Source: Moraxella ovis (GTDB lineage: Bacteria > Pseudomonadota > Gammaproteobacteria > Pseudomonadales > Moraxellaceae). Taken from it: a stretch of DNA of 64,000 nt. Positions 38,023 to 48,100 of the stretch are shown one piece after another; the first letter of the stretch is position 1; each line of letters starts with the position of its first letter. Made by a program: the position numbers and the translations under genes. The notes under the pieces were generated by a model. That model made no database searches and was not told the origin of the DNA. It saw only the letters and a program-made list of their open reading frames with translations. Location of the stretch: assembly GCF_900453105.1 (NCBI RefSeq), contig NZ_UGPW01000001.1:1240001-1304000 (forward strand), given 5' to 3'.

Positions 38023-38904
38023 TTAACCACCAAAATAAAAAATACACAAAATCAACACCAACGCAAAAACATAGCGCCCCACCCATGCGTTGTGGCGAAA
38101 GGCATGAAAGCACGCCATGCGCTCACGATTCCTAATTAATCGATATTGATAAGCGAACATTACAAACAATGGTGAAACCAACAGCCACCCCGTCCAATTA
38201 TCAAAATAATGCCGCAAGACCAAGCCCATCAATAGCGCAAATGCCAAATGCAGCAACATGGTGATTGCCACATCATAGCGACCAAACAAGATTGCTGTTG
38301 ATTTAACCCCGATTTTTAGGTCATCATCTCTGTCGCACATGGCATACTGCGTGTCATAGGCCACCGTCCAGCACATGTAGGCAGCGAATACCAGCCAGCC
38401 CCATCCATCCACATACCCTAAAGTCGCAGCATAAGCCATCGGCACCGCCCAGCCAAACGCTGCCGCCAATACAACTTGGGGCAGATGCGTATAACGCTTC
38501 ATGAATGGATAAATAAAAGCAAGTGCTACCGCCCCAAACGACCAATAAAATACCTGCAACGGCAAAAATACAAGCAGACAGGCCGACAATAAAGCCAAAC
38601 CCACAAAGGTCACCACGGCCGTCTTGGCAGACAACCTTCCATCCGCCAAAGGTCGATCTTTGGTACGCTTAACCTGACCATCTACCTTGCGATCAGCAAA
38701 ATCATTAATCGCACAGCCTGCCGCACGCATGAATATCGCCCCAAGCATAAAAATCACCAAATGAGCGATACTTGGCAATCTTTGTAATCCTGCATTGGCC
38801 AAGAACAGCGCCCACAGCGTCGGGTAAAGAAGCAACTCCGTGCCCACAGGCTTATCAAAGCGGGTCAACTGAAGCCAAGCGATGAGTTTGTCTTTAAAAG
38901 TCAT
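38023..38904 (-). CDS. ubiA: 4-hydroxybenzoate polyprenyltransferase
   Basis: Attaches the isoprenoid tail in ubiquinone synthesis. 293 residues, about eight or nine membrane helices. The two Asp-rich motifs that bind Mg-diphosphate are [15 protein letters not shown] (about 64-77) and [13 protein letters not shown] (about 184-196). [14 protein letters not shown] follows the first. It overlaps the small gene before it by 11 bp, so the two are likely coupled. Confidence 0.95.
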   Translation of the reverse strand: MTFKDKLIAWLQLTRFDKPVGTELLLYPTLWALFLANAGLQRLPSIAHLVIFMLGAIFMRAAGCAINDFADRKVDGQVKRTKDRPLADGRLSAKTAVVTFVGLALLSACLLVFLPLQVFYWSFGAVALAFIYPFMKRYTHLPQVVLAAAFGWAVPMAYAATLGYVDGWGWLVFAAYMCWTVAYDTQYAMCDRDDDLKIGVKSTAILFGRYDVAITMLLHLAFALLMGLVLRHYFDNWTGWLLVSPLFVMFAYQYRLIRNRERMACFHAFRHNAWVGRYVFALVLILCIFYFGG

Positions 38905-39169
38905 GCTTTTGGTTCTTGGTTTTGATTGGCTGATTGTGTGCGATTTGACTCACTTCGACCGCTTGTAGCAGGTTTAGCTCGCTAAATTCACGGCGCAGCT
39001 GCTTGACAGCCACAGCTTGGTCGCGCGTCTGAGCCACGATCTCAAGATAGCGCGTTATATATTTGCTCTTATCCATCGCTTGCCACAACTGTTTAATTTT
39101 ACGTCTTAACGAAAAATTCTGCCACGCCATGATCAGTACAATGATTAGCACCAGATATTCATATTGCAT
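38894..39169 (-). CDS. Hypothetical small membrane protein
   Basis: About 91 residues, not recognised. One N-terminal membrane helix ([17 protein letters not shown]) is followed by a charged, helical, possibly coiled-coil part ([22 protein letters not shown] cut to short pieces here; [15 protein letters not shown] later). Start is ATG 39169 or GTG 39181; the GTG directly follows the rsmJ TGA. It sits between rsmJ and ubiA, overlapping ubiA by 11 bp, suggesting co-translation. No function is assigned. Confidence 0.7.
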   Translation of the reverse strand: MQYEYLVLIIVLIMAWQNFSLRRKIKQLWQAMDKSKYITRYLEIVAQTRDQAVAVKQLRREFSELNLLQAVEVSQIAHNQPIKTKNQKHDF

Positions 39170-39181
39170 AGATTTTCTCAC

Positions 39182-39997
39182 TCATTTATTTAATTCATAT
39201 CTATCAAACCGTATTACATCATTTGCCACGCTTTGCACGGGCGTTTTATTTGCCAAATAGGGGGCGGATAAGGGACGTTTGATGATGATTTTGCCATTGT
39301 CTTTTAATTGAGTATTGGCAATATCCAAAAATAGTTTTTCATCATCATCGCTTGGCGGATTTGCCAAATCATGTAATACTTGCATGGTTTTACCCACTTT
39401 GGCAGAATAACAATCAGACGGAAACATGGGGTCAAGATAAATCATATCCGCCTTTGGTAATGTCGCCATAAAATCAGTATTCAAAAAATTACCATGATAA
39501 ATTGCAATTCGGCTTAATAATTTTTGCCAATTTGGATTGGTGTTCATCATTTGGTGTTCAAATAATAATAGCATTGCCAAGATAGGATTTTGCTCTATCA
39601 TGATTACATTTGCCCCTGTGCTTGCCAATATCAATCCGTCCTGCCCAAAGCCTGCCGTACCGTCTATCACGCTCATGTCGGACGTTAATTTGCTTGCTTG
39701 TAGTATCAGCTCGGACTTTCGCCCTGCGGTTACGATACGTTTGGTTAGGGCTTGCCAATTTAATGATGATTTTATAATGGCGTTATTGTCAATTTTAATT
39801 AAAGTTGGGGTATTTTTGATAAGAGCAATTAAAGGAATATTGACATTATTATTGGTAAACGATGAGATAAATTTATCACTTAATTTTGATAAAGCATAAA
39901 AAGATAACTTTAAAGACAAATTGTGAGTTTTATTGATAACGTCTAATGTATCAAATAAATCTTTGTCTTGTTCGGTGCCGATGATGTTAATATTCAA
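39182..39997 (-). CDS. rsmJ: 16S rRNA (guanine-1516-N2) methyltransferase RsmJ-like
   Basis: A 271-residue class I SAM-dependent methyltransferase. SAM motif I is VIDGTAGFGQDGLILAS; ANVIMIEQNP is motif II; and the RsmJ active-site motif is MIYLDPMFPSD. The start is probably TTG 39997 with AAGG about 8 nt upstream. The gene is more AT-rich and Lys/Asn/Ile-rich than its neighbours. It is directly followed by the small membrane-protein gene. Confidence 0.85.
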   Translation of the reverse strand: MNINIIGTEQDKDLFDTLDVINKTHNLSLKLSFYALSKLSDKFISSFTNNNVNIPLIALIKNTPTLIKIDNNAIIKSSLNWQALTKRIVTAGRKSELILQASKLTSDMSVIDGTAGFGQDGLILASTGANVIMIEQNPILAMLLLFEHQMMNTNPNWQKLLSRIAIYHGNFLNTDFMATLPKADMIYLDPMFPSDCYSAKVGKTMQVLHDLANPPSDDDEKLFLDIANTQLKDNGKIIIKRPLSAPYLANKTPVQSVANDVIRFDRYELNK

Positions 39998-40048
39998 AAT
40001 GTTGCCTTTTAAATGGGTATTTTATAAATCAAAAATGTTTTTTAGGAT

Positions 40049-40075
40049 TGTAGGAGCGAATTGTAATTCTCCCTA
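40049..40075. repeat. Imperfect palindromic intergenic element, copy A
   Basis: Roughly 26 bp forming a bulged hairpin; its reverse complement shares the core AATTCGCTCC and a following ACA with the element at 60740-60763. It lies between the divergent rsmJ start and the uppP end. It may be a dispersed REP-like repeat. Confidence 0.5.
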
Positions 40076-40130
40076 GATTGGTTTTTATTAAAAGTAAATA
40101 TTATTTATATACATTAAATTTAATAAAAAT

Positions 40131-40973
40131 TTACCCTTGAATTTGATAACCAAACACAAAATACGCCAATAACACAATTACGCCTGTGATAATCCGCAAA
40201 TAGGCAAAAATCATAAAGTCTTTTTTGGATACCCATGCCACCAAAAGGCGAATACATAGCAGGGCAACGACAAAAGACACAAACGTTCCCACACCCAAAA
40301 TCGCCCAATCTTGTCCTGTTTGTAGCACGTCTTTTTTCTCAATCAGCTCCAAAAGTCCCGCCCCGACAATGACAGGAATGCCCAAAAAGAACGAAAATTC
40401 GGTCGCCGCCTTGCGAGACGCTCCAAACCACAACGCCCCGATGATGGTAGAGCCAGAGCGACTGGTACCGGGGATTAGGGCAAGGCATTGAGCCAGTCCG
40501 ATTTTTAACGCCATTTTAAAGTCAATATGCTCGGCTTCTTGTGCCTTAATGGGGCGTGGGTGCTTTTCGACATAGATAATCAGTAACGCCCCAATGATAA
40601 GCATGGTCGCCACGACAAGCGGATGAAAGAGCATGCCTGTGATAAAGTCTTTTAGGGTAAAGCCGACAACCATGACAGGAATGGTGGCGACAATGAGCGA
40701 GATACCCAGTCCACGGGGGTTGGTCATGCCGTCCGCCTTGCCTGTCAGTAGCCCCATAAACGCCGTCCACAGCCTGCCCCAATAGTCATAAATGACCGCC
40801 AAAATCGCCCCAAGCTGAACAAAAACAATAAACAAATCTCGCTTGCCCTTGTCCCAAAAATTCATGATGTCTGCCGACAAAATCATATAACCTGTGCTAG
40901 AAATCGGCAAAAACTCGGTAATGCCTTCGACAATACCCATGATAACGGCTTTGATAAATAATAAAATGTCCAA
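40131..40973 (-). CDS. uppP: Undecaprenyl-diphosphatase
   Basis: Recycles the lipid carrier of peptidoglycan and LPS by removing a phosphate from undecaprenyl diphosphate; its loss or gain affects bacitracin tolerance. 280 residues, about eight helices. Motif 1 is EGITEFLPISSTG and motif 2 is IPGTSRSGSTI with the catalytic Ser/Arg. The start is a TTG at 40973 with AAGAG upstream: the N-terminus MDILLFIKAVIMGIVEG aligns fully with the family from that codon. Its Asp codons are largely GAC in the part I sampled. Confidence 0.95.
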   Translation of the reverse strand: MDILLFIKAVIMGIVEGITEFLPISSTGYMILSADIMNFWDKGKRDLFIVFVQLGAILAVIYDYWGRLWTAFMGLLTGKADGMTNPRGLGISLIVATIPVMVVGFTLKDFITGMLFHPLVVATMLIIGALLIIYVEKHPRPIKAQEAEHIDFKMALKIGLAQCLALIPGTSRSGSTIIGALWFGASRKAATEFSFFLGIPVIVGAGLLELIEKKDVLQTGQDWAILGVGTFVSFVVALLCIRLLVAWVSKKDFMIFAYLRIITGVIVLLAYFVFGYQIQG

Positions 40974-41098
40974 AATATTACTCTTTTATTTAAATTTACC
41001 AATATTTATTGGCGGTATGGATTGGGGGTTAAATAATTTTTTGGCATTAAATGATTGGGCGAATAAATTGCCCTGTATTTCATTTTAAAATTGGTTAA

Positions 41099-41755
41099 TT
41101 ATTTCTTACCTTGTTCTGCCAATGTTTTCCAAGCGTTATTTCTTAGATACACAGGTAAGGCATTTTCTGCCGTTACCGTCTCACCCTTTAAAAATAAGGG
41201 ATAGGCAAGGTGTGCAATGTGGCAAGCAGTCGGATTTAGGCGTAATTTTTTGGCAGTTGTTGCCACCAAATCCACCCCGTCCCCCACGATGATGTCGGTC
41301 TCTACACGCTTATCATAATCCAGCAAATATTCGCTTTGGGCAATGGGTAAGGCGTTTTGCACCACAAAATCCCCTGCATAGACTTGGTTTTGGCGAGCGT
41401 CTATCACGGCAGTTATCGTTGTGCCGTCCGCCATGCTCTCTTGTTCACACGCCATAAACGCCAAGGCGTGCAGGCTAGATATGCCGATACACGGTGCGTC
41501 ATTGGCGACAGATAGGGCTTGGACTAGGGCGGTATTGATTCGAATACCACTAAACGCCCCCGGCCCACGGTTAAACGCCCAAGCCTGTACGTCTTTTATG
41601 TCCACACCTACCGTATGTAATGCCTTGTCAAGCATGGGCAAAATAATCTCCGTTTGCCCACGCCCGCCTGCCAAGGTCTCGGTATAGATAACAGTGTCAT
41701 TTTGCAAAATGGCGATAGAGCATTGCTCAAAAATGGTGTCAAAGGCGATTAGCAT
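41099..41755 (-). CDS. tsaB: tRNA threonylcarbamoyladenosine biosynthesis protein TsaB
   Basis: Partner of TsaD and TsaE in making t6A37 of ANN-reading tRNAs. 218 residues from ATG 41755 (MLIAFDTIFEQCSIAI). The ASKHA fold motifs are present: GPGAFSGIRI, SVANDAPCIGISSLHA and ARQNQVYAGDF. It lacks the extra catalytic metal site of TsaD, as the family does. GAC and GGG codons are frequent. No ribosome site of good strength is seen. Confidence 0.92.
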   Translation of the reverse strand: MLIAFDTIFEQCSIAILQNDTVIYTETLAGGRGQTEIILPMLDKALHTVGVDIKDVQAWAFNRGPGAFSGIRINTALVQALSVANDAPCIGISSLHALAFMACEQESMADGTTITAVIDARQNQVYAGDFVVQNALPIAQSEYLLDYDKRVETDIIVGDGVDLVATTAKKLRLNPTACHIAHLAYPLFLKGETVTAENALPVYLRNNAWKTLAEQGKK

Positions 41756-41779
41756 GGTCAGGAGATCTTGGTTTATACA

Positions 41780-41817
41780 ATAAAAACAAAACACCCAAGC
41801 CCATTGTTGGGTGTTTT
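41780..41817 (-). terminator. Intrinsic terminator of ffh
   Basis: Perfect 11-bp arms AAAACACCCAA (41788-41798) and TTGGGTGTTTT (41807-41817); on the minus strand a U-rich run follows. It separates ffh from tsaB. Confidence 0.85.
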
Positions 41818-41833
41818 ATGGCGAAATAGATGA

Positions 41834-43381
41834 TTAAAAACGCTTTTTAAAATTAGGAAGCTGCCCTTCCATCGCTTTCATCTGCTTTTGCATGTCTTCC
41901 ATGCTTGGCATATTGTTAGGATCTAGCCCTAGGTCTGCCATGGATTTTTTCATGTCTTCAGCATTCATGCCTGCTGGATTTTGACCAGCATTAGCACCAC
42001 CGAATAACGGCCCACCGCCACCACTCATGCCTTTGGTTAGCCCTTGAACAGCTTTCATCATCTTGCCGATGCCATCAGGACGGCTGATCATCTTCATCAT
42101 TTTCGCCATTTGCTTGTGTTGTTTTAGCAAGCGATTGACATCTTGAATTTGCTTACCGGAACCTGCGGCAATACGACGTTTACGGCTCGGGGTGATTTTG
42201 TCAGGGTTCTGGCGCTCAAATGGGGTCATTGAGTGGATCAGCGCTTCCATCTCCTTGACTTTCTCTTCAGGCTTGGCTTCTTCCATCGCTTTTTGGAGGT
42301 CGGCGCCACCCATGCCAGGCATCTTATCAAGGAATCCTGCCATACCGCCAAGATTTTTCATTTGCTGGAATTGATTTAACAAATCTTCCAAATCAAACTC
42401 ACCGCCCTTTTGGAGCTTTTTCGCCATGCGTTCGGCTTGCTCGCGGTCGATTTTATTCTCAACCTCTTCGACCAATGACAACACGTCACCCATGCCAAGG
42501 ATTCGCTGTGCGATACGCTCAGGATGGAACAGCTCCAAGGCCTCCAGCTTCTCGCCACGACCTAGGAATTTGATTGGCTTACCGGTGATGGCACGCACAG
42601 ACAAGGCAGCGCCACCGCGAGCATCACCATCTGTCTTAGTCAAGATGACACCTGTCAGCGGCAAGGCGTCGTTAAATGCCTTGGCAGTATTGGCAGCATC
42701 TTGACCTGTCATCGAGTCCACCACGAACAGTGTCTCGGTTGGGTTCACCGCTGCAGTAAGCTCCTTAATCTCATTCATCATCTCCTCGTCGATCGCAAGG
42801 CGACCTGCGGTGTCAATGATCAGAATGTCTTGATACTGCAATTTGGCTTGTTCGATGGCGCGGCGAGCGATGTCGATTGGGTTCTCGTCTGTACTAGATG
42901 GCACAAAGCTTGCATTAACCTGACCTGCCACCTGCTCAAGCTGACGAATCGCTGCTGGACGATATACGTCGGCTGATACAAGCATGACTTTTTTCTTTTG
43001 TTTTTCTTGTAGGAATTTGGCAAGCTTACCTGCGGTCGTTGTCTTACCTGCGCCCTGTAGACCTGCCAACAGATACACCACTGGCGGCTTGCCAGTCATC
43101 TCCAAAGACTGATTCGCCGAACCCATCATCTCAGTCAGCTCATCATAGACAATCTTAACGAATGCCTGACCTGGCGCAAGCTCTTTTAGAACCTCTTGTC
43201 CTAGCGCCTGCTCTTTAACCTTCGCGACAAATTCACGCGCCACAGGCAAGGCAACATCCGCCTCAAGCAGTGCCATGCGCACTTCACGCAATGTATCCTT
43301 AATGTTATCTTCGGTCAGCTGACCTGTGCCTGCAATATTACGAAGGCTGCCAGAGAGTCGTTCGGTTAAGGTATCAAACAT
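41834..43381 (-). CDS. ffh: Signal recognition particle protein Ffh
   Basis: GTPase that, with 4.5S RNA and FtsY, targets inner-membrane proteins. From ATG 43381 (MFDTLTERLS) about 515 residues, somewhat longer than the E. coli protein. N domain 1-90, G domain with P-loop GLQGAGKTTT (about 108-117), DTAGRL and TKTDGDARGG, then the Met-rich M domain (from about 330) with KQHKQMAKMMKM. The C-terminal tail is rich in Gly, Met and Asn (GGGGPLFGGANAG). 4.5S RNA itself was not found in the window. Confidence 0.96.
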   Translation of the reverse strand: MFDTLTERLSGSLRNIAGTGQLTEDNIKDTLREVRMALLEADVALPVAREFVAKVKEQALGQEVLKELAPGQAFVKIVYDELTEMMGSANQSLEMTGKPPVVYLLAGLQGAGKTTTAGKLAKFLQEKQKKKVMLVSADVYRPAAIRQLEQVAGQVNASFVPSSTDENPIDIARRAIEQAKLQYQDILIIDTAGRLAIDEEMMNEIKELTAAVNPTETLFVVDSMTGQDAANTAKAFNDALPLTGVILTKTDGDARGGAALSVRAITGKPIKFLGRGEKLEALELFHPERIAQRILGMGDVLSLVEEVENKIDREQAERMAKKLQKGGEFDLEDLLNQFQQMKNLGGMAGFLDKMPGMGGADLQKAMEEAKPEEKVKEMEALIHSMTPFERQNPDKITPSRKRRIAAGSGKQIQDVNRLLKQHKQMAKMMKMISRPDGIGKMMKAVQGLTKGMSGGGGPLFGGANAGQNPAGMNAEDMKKSMADLGLDPNNMPSMEDMQKQMKAMEGQLPNFKKRF

Positions 43382-43532
43382 AATTTTTCCACAGTTAAAT
43401 TTAAAATCAAACAGCAAGACTGCTACAAATCCCCCCTATTTTATGATAAATTATGCAATTATGCCAATTTAAATTAAAAGTACGGGGAAAAATACGCAAT
43501 TTTGGGCGTTTTTATCCTAATTAGGGGTTGTT

Positions 43533-44324
43533 GTGTTAATTATTTATCTGTTGACCGCTTTGATTTATACCGCCACCGGCCTGATCTTGTATCAAAAACT
43601 CATCAAGCAACAACCCATCAACAAACTTCCAATCATCACCGCGTTCATCATCGGCGCAGGAGTGCACGCATTTTTGCTATGTCCAAAAATCGTCACGCTA
43701 TACGGGCTTAATTTTAACATCTTTAACACGATTAGCCTAATCAGTTTGTTCTTTTTGGTGTTTTTTGTACTATTTAGTCTATATCGCCCCATATTAAGCC
43801 TTGGTATCCTTGCTGCGCCATCTGCTTTGGTCGGGCTTAGCGCGGGCTACTTTGGGCGCGCCGCTTACGAGCCGCTAACCGACCTTAACCCCCTGCTTCA
43901 GGCACACATCTTACTCTCATTCGCCGCTTACTGCGCTCTGCTGATGGCTGCTGTGCAAGCGATTATCTTGCGCCTACAGATTCGCGAACTCAAACACAAG
44001 ACCATCCACCGCTTTTGGGTGAGTAAACTGCCAAGCCTACAGAGCATGGAAGGCTTGTTGTTTGACATGATTTTGATGGGTTTTGTGATTTTAAGTGTGG
44101 CGCTTGGGCTTGGCGTGGTTGCCACTTATGATATCATGGCACAGCACATCGCGCACAAGCTATTCTTTAGCGTGCTGTCATGGACGGTATTTGGTGTGTT
44201 TATCGTTGGTCATTATCGCCAAGGCTGGCGCGGTAAACGTGCGGCGAACTTTACCATCTATGGCTTTATTCTACTTGCCATTGGTTTTGTTGGCTCAAAA
44301 GCGGTGTTGGATTTGATCGTCTAA
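43533..44324 (+). CDS. YpjD/CcsA-like cytochrome c assembly family membrane protein
   Basis: 263 residues with about eight membrane helices, of the HemX/CcsA superfamily; the gene is next to ffh, as ypjD is in E. coli. A GTG start (43533) is set by AGGGG 5 bases upstream. Later helices include AHILLSFAAYCALLMAAVQAI and AHKLFFSVLSWTVFGVF, where His residues could hold heme. True cytochrome c assembly is not shown; YpjD-type proteins have an unclear role. It is divergent from ffh. Confidence 0.8.
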   Translation: MLIIYLLTALIYTATGLILYQKLIKQQPINKLPIITAFIIGAGVHAFLLCPKIVTLYGLNFNIFNTISLISLFFLVFFVLFSLYRPILSLGILAAPSALVGLSAGYFGRAAYEPLTDLNPLLQAHILLSFAAYCALLMAAVQAIILRLQIRELKHKTIHRFWVSKLPSLQSMEGLLFDMILMGFVILSVALGLGVVATYDIMAQHIAHKLFFSVLSWTVFGVFIVGHYRQGWRGKRAANFTIYGFILLAIGFVGSKAVLDLIV

Positions 44325-44380
44325 AATTATCACAGCTGCCACAAATACACACATAGGGATTTAATAATTCCTCGCCAAAA

Positions 44381-44408
44381 ATAAAACCACTCCGAAGAGT
44401 GGTTTTAT
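44381..44408. terminator. Bidirectional intrinsic terminator
   Basis: ATAAAACCACTC (44381-44392) pairs with GAGTGGTTTTAT (44397-44408), CGAA tetraloop. It lies between the convergent ypjD-like gene and folD. Confidence 0.88.
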
Positions 44409-44425
44409 CATTTAAGCGATACAGA

Positions 44426-45277
44426 TTAGATGCCAGCTTCTAGCTCAGCGGCTTCCACTGTCTGGCGAATCAGTGTATTGATCGTCATCGGACCCACACC
44501 ACCTGGAACTGGCGTGTACGCTGAAGCCACGTTCTCGATGCCTTTTAGCTCGATGTCACCGCATCCGCCTTCTGGCGTTGGGTGGAAGCCTGCATCAACC
44601 ACGATTGCGCCTTGCTTGATCCAGTCTTTTTTGATTAGCTCAGGAACGCCCACAGCACCCACCACGATGTCCGCTTGACGGATGTGCTCGCTTAGGTTCT
44701 GAGTGCGTGAATGGCAGATGGTCACGGTACAGTTGGCATTTAGTAGCATCGCCGCCATTGGTTTGCCCAAGATGGCGCTACGACCCACCACCACAGCATG
44801 TTTGCCAGACAATTCAACATTGTAGTGGTTCAGCAGGTGCATGATGCCTTGCGGCGTGCAAGAACCATAAGCACTCTCACCCATCGCCATACGACCATAA
44901 CCTAGGCACGTAACACCATCCACGTCTTTTGATAGACTGATGCGATCAAAGCACGCACGCTCATCGATCTGAGCAGGCACAGGGTGCTGCAGTAGGATGC
45001 CGTGCACGTCAGGATTGGCATTAAGTTCATCGATCTTTGCCAATAATTCATCGGTCGTGGTACTCTCAGGCATCTCAACGCGAATGCTGTCCATGCCGAT
45101 ACGCTTACAAGCATTGCCCTTCATGCGCACATAAGTGGCAGATGCAGGGTCATCACCCACCAAAATGGTCGCAAGAATTGGCGTGCGCCCAGTTTTTTCT
45201 TTTAATGTTGCCACGCGTGCTGACAGTTCATTTTCGATAGAACTTGCCAATGCTTTACCGTCTAAAATCTGTGCCAT
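44426..45277 (-). CDS. folD: Methylene-tetrahydrofolate dehydrogenase/cyclohydrolase
   Basis: Bifunctional one-carbon enzyme. 283 residues, normal length. Motifs: [13 protein letters not shown], the catalytic-region [15 protein letters not shown] (family QLPLP), [27 protein letters not shown] for NADP binding, and [14 protein letters not shown] at the end. Note that QLPLP is QHPVP here. AAGGA precedes the ATG. It lies about 65 bp after clpA on the other side of a short gap, apparently a separate unit. Confidence 0.95.
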   Translation of the reverse strand: MAQILDGKALASSIENELSARVATLKEKTGRTPILATILVGDDPASATYVRMKGNACKRIGMDSIRVEMPESTTTDELLAKIDELNANPDVHGILLQHPVPAQIDERACFDRISLSKDVDGVTCLGYGRMAMGESAYGSCTPQGIMHLLNHYNVELSGKHAVVVGRSAILGKPMAAMLLNANCTVTICHSRTQNLSEHIRQADIVVGAVGVPELIKKDWIKQGAIVVDAGFHPTPEGGCGDIELKGIENVASAYTPVPGGVGPMTINTLIRQTVEAAELEAGI

Positions 45278-45342
45278 AAAAAATCCTTCATCGGTTCAAA
45301 TTATGCTCATAACAAGCCGCCACAAGGCTTAAATCATCGCAT

Positions 45343-47649
45343 TTAAGCAGGCGAATTTTGCAATGTGGATTGTATCACATTAAAGCTTAATTTTGCTAAG
45401 TTTTGTTGATTGTCATCCGCCTGAGATTCTTTGGTATTCATGGATTTATCAACAGAAATCTGCACCACACCGCCATCAACCAACTCCCCAAAGAGAATCA
45501 TCTCAGCGAGGACTTTTTTGATTTCATTTTGGATCAGCCTGCCCATTGGGCGCGCACCCATGAGCTTGTCATAACCTTTTTTGGCAAGATATGCTCTGGC
45601 CTCGCCATCGATCTCAATCACGACATTCTTATCATCAAGCTGAGCCTGTAGCTCGATGATGAATTTATCAACAACCGATGTGATGACACTCTCATCAAGC
45701 GGTGCAAAATTTACAATCGCGTCCAAACGGTTACGAAATTCCGGCGTGAATGTGCGTTTTAGTGCGTCAGCATTGTCCGCCGAATGATCTTGGTGGGTAA
45801 AGCCCATGGATGCGCGACTGATGCTCTCTGCGCCCACGTTCGTCGTCATGATTAAGATAACCTGCCTGAACGACACCGAGCGCCCGTTATTATCAGTCAG
45901 CGTGCCATGATCCATGACTTGCAATAATAGGTTAAAGACATCAGGATGCGCCTTTTCAATCTCATCTAGTAGCAGTACAGAATGTGGGTGTTTATGGATC
46001 TTTTCGGTCAAGAGCCCACCTTGGTCAAAGCCCACATAACCCGGCGGAGAACCGATCAAACGCGATGCGGTATGCGCCTCCATGTATTCACTCATGTCAA
46101 AACGCACGAACTCCACACCCAGCGCAAAGGCAAGCTGCTTACATACTTCAGTCTTACCCACCCCTGTCGGGCCTGCAAACATGAACACACCAATGGGCTT
46201 ATCGGTAGGCTTTAGACCCGCGCGAGCAAGCTTAATCGCATCAGACAATGCCTCAATGGCCTCATCCTGCCCAAAGATGACGTGTTTTATATTACGCTCA
46301 AGGTTTTTTAGGGTATCTTTATCGTCTTTTGAGACTGACTTGGGCGGAATGCGTGCAATCTTCGCCACCACCTCTTCGATCGCTGGCACATCAATCACGG
46401 TCGCAGCTTCATCGTCTTTGGCAGCTTGAACTAGCCTCGTTCGTGCACCAGCCTCATCCATTACGTCGATCGCCTTATCGGGCAATAATCTATCTTGAAT
46501 GTAGCGCGCTGACAATGCTGCCGCAGCCTCTAGCGCTTCATCTGTGTACTGCACATGATGGTGTTTCTCATAACGCTCTTTTAGCCCTTCAAGAATGCCC
46601 ACTGTATCAGTCACGCTCGGCTCAACCACGTCGATTTTTTGGAATCGGCGTGACAAAGCATGGTCTTTTTCAAAGATCTGACGATATTCATTAAAAGTCG
46701 TCGAGCCAATACAACGAAGCTCGCCATTAGACAGTGCTGGCTTAATCAGATTAGACATGTCCATTGAGCTGTTCATGGTAGAACCTGCGCCGATCATCGT
46801 ATGAATTTCATCAATGAATAATACGGCATTTGGTTGTTCTTTTAAAGCTTCTAATAGTGCCTTCATGCGATTCTCAAAGTCGCCGCGAAACTTAGTACCG
46901 GCAACCAGAGAACCCACTTCAAGGCTATAAATCACCGTGTCAGCCAAAGGTTTTGGCGCTCTGCCGTTGACAATCAACCAAGCCAAACCTTCTGCGATCG
47001 CCGTCTTACCTACGCCGGCTTCACCGACCAACAAAGGGTTATTTTTACGGCGGCGGCACAGAACTTGAGCCGTACGCTCAATCTCAGCATCACGTCCGAT
47101 GAGTGGGTCGATTCGGCCTTTTTTGGCTCGCTTGTTTAGATTGGTAGCGAATTCTTCAAGCGGGTTTTTGGATTTGGCAGGCTCTTTATTCTCACTTGGT
47201 GTCTGAGAGGATTCAACTTCGTCTTTTTTATTGTGTGATATGTAGCGAAGGACGCGCAATTTACTCACTTCACGCGCCTGCAGTAGATACAATGCCTGAG
47301 AGTCTTTTTCGCTGAATATCCCAACCAGTACATCCATGCAATCAATCGGTCGCTCAATGCCGCTAGATTGATGATGCCATATCGCACGCTGCAAGACGCG
47401 CTCGCAGCTCTTAGTAGGTTTGACACGTGCATTATCGTCGGCGGTTTTTGGTACATAATCCGACAGGTATATTTTTAGGGCATCACTTAATTCATTGACA
47501 TCCACCCCAAAATCATCCAACATGTCTTTGACAGCCTGATCATTAATCAATCCTAAGAGCAGATGCTCGACCGTGATGAATTCATGGCGATTTTTTTTGG
47601 TAAAAGTTTCTATGCGTTTACGTACTATTTCAAAATCTGAACCAAACAT
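45343..47649 (-). CDS. clpA: ATP-dependent Clp protease ATP-binding subunit ClpA
   Basis: AAA+ unfoldase of the ClpAP protease. 768 residues. The N-domain (about 1-140) is followed by D1 with Walker A GEAGVGKT near 215 and Walker [11 protein letters not shown]2 has GPTGVGKT near 500, [11 protein letters not shown] and [10 protein letters not shown]. The IGL-type loop for binding ClpP should be within D2. clpS lies 45 bp upstream, forming the usual clpS-clpA operon. A C-terminal tail of about 25 Gln/Ser/Asn-rich residues extends it. Confidence 0.97.
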   Translation of the reverse strand: MFGSDFEIVRKRIETFTKKNRHEFITVEHLLLGLINDQAVKDMLDDFGVDVNELSDALKIYLSDYVPKTADDNARVKPTKSCERVLQRAIWHHQSSGIERPIDCMDVLVGIFSEKDSQALYLLQAREVSKLRVLRYISHNKKDEVESSQTPSENKEPAKSKNPLEEFATNLNKRAKKGRIDPLIGRDAEIERTAQVLCRRRKNNPLLVGEAGVGKTAIAEGLAWLIVNGRAPKPLADTVIYSLEVGSLVAGTKFRGDFENRMKALLEALKEQPNAVLFIDEIHTMIGAGSTMNSSMDMSNLIKPALSNGELRCIGSTTFNEYRQIFEKDHALSRRFQKIDVVEPSVTDTVGILEGLKERYEKHHHVQYTDEALEAAAALSARYIQDRLLPDKAIDVMDEAGARTRLVQAAKDDEAATVIDVPAIEEVVAKIARIPPKSVSKDDKDTLKNLERNIKHVIFGQDEAIEALSDAIKLARAGLKPTDKPIGVFMFAGPTGVGKTEVCKQLAFALGVEFVRFDMSEYMEAHTASRLIGSPPGYVGFDQGGLLTEKIHKHPHSVLLLDEIEKAHPDVFNLLLQVMDHGTLTDNNGRSVSFRQVILIMTTNVGAESISRASMGFTHQDHSADNADALKRTFTPEFRNRLDAIVNFAPLDESVITSVVDKFIIELQAQLDDKNVVIEIDGEARAYLAKKGYDKLMGARPMGRLIQNEIKKVLAEMILFGELVDGGVVQISVDKSMNTKESQADDNQQNLAKLSFNVIQSTLQNSPA

Positions 47650-47694
47650 CTCTACCCCGTTTATTTAATCATTATCTTAATAATGTTATCCATG

Positions 47695-48042
47695 TCATTG
47701 TTTTTCAAGCGTGGTCAAAAGCGGATATTCCATTTGCTCTGCCAATTCATTCACCTGTAGGATTTTCATCTCACCAATCTCAAATGGCAGTATCGCCACC
47801 ACCGCTCGCCCTGATTCATGGATCTGATACATGAGCTCAACCGCCCGATCAACACCATGATCGAAGATCTCAACGAGCACATACACCACAAAATCCATCG
47901 TCGTGTAATTATCATTATGCATGACAACCGCATACATGGGCGCACGAACAGGTTCCGACACTGTCTCAAGCGCGACGTCTGATTCTGCCTCATGTTCCTT
48001 AGTATTATAGATAGACAACTTATTCTGATTCATGATATTCAT
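47695..48042 (-). CDS. clpS: ATP-dependent Clp protease adaptor ClpS
   Basis: Delivers N-degron proteins (N-end rule) to ClpA. 115 residues; the core is about 30-115: YAVVMHNDNYTTMDFVVYVL, which holds the Asn/Asp pocket for hydrophobic N-termini, and IHESGRAVVAILPFEIGEMK, with EMEYPLL at the end. The start can be ATG 48042 or 48033; neither is clearly favoured. It precedes clpA. Confidence 0.95.
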   Translation of the reverse strand: MNIMNQNKLSIYNTKEHEAESDVALETVSEPVRAPMYAVVMHNDNYTTMDFVVYVLVEIFDHGVDRAVELMYQIHESGRAVVAILPFEIGEMKILQVNELAEQMEYPLLTTLEKQ

Positions 48043-48069
48043 ATCTTATCTGGCTCATCATAACAATAA

Positions 48070-48097
48070 AAAAGCCGAGCGCGCGCCCAGCTTTTGG
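48070..48097 (-). terminator. Probable terminator
   Basis: AAAAAGC at one side pairs with GCTTTT at the other across a GC-rich centre (CGAGCGCGCGCCCA). It is a weaker stem than the others; placed between clpS and the DUF6776-like gene. Confidence 0.45.
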
Positions 48098-48100
48098 TGA

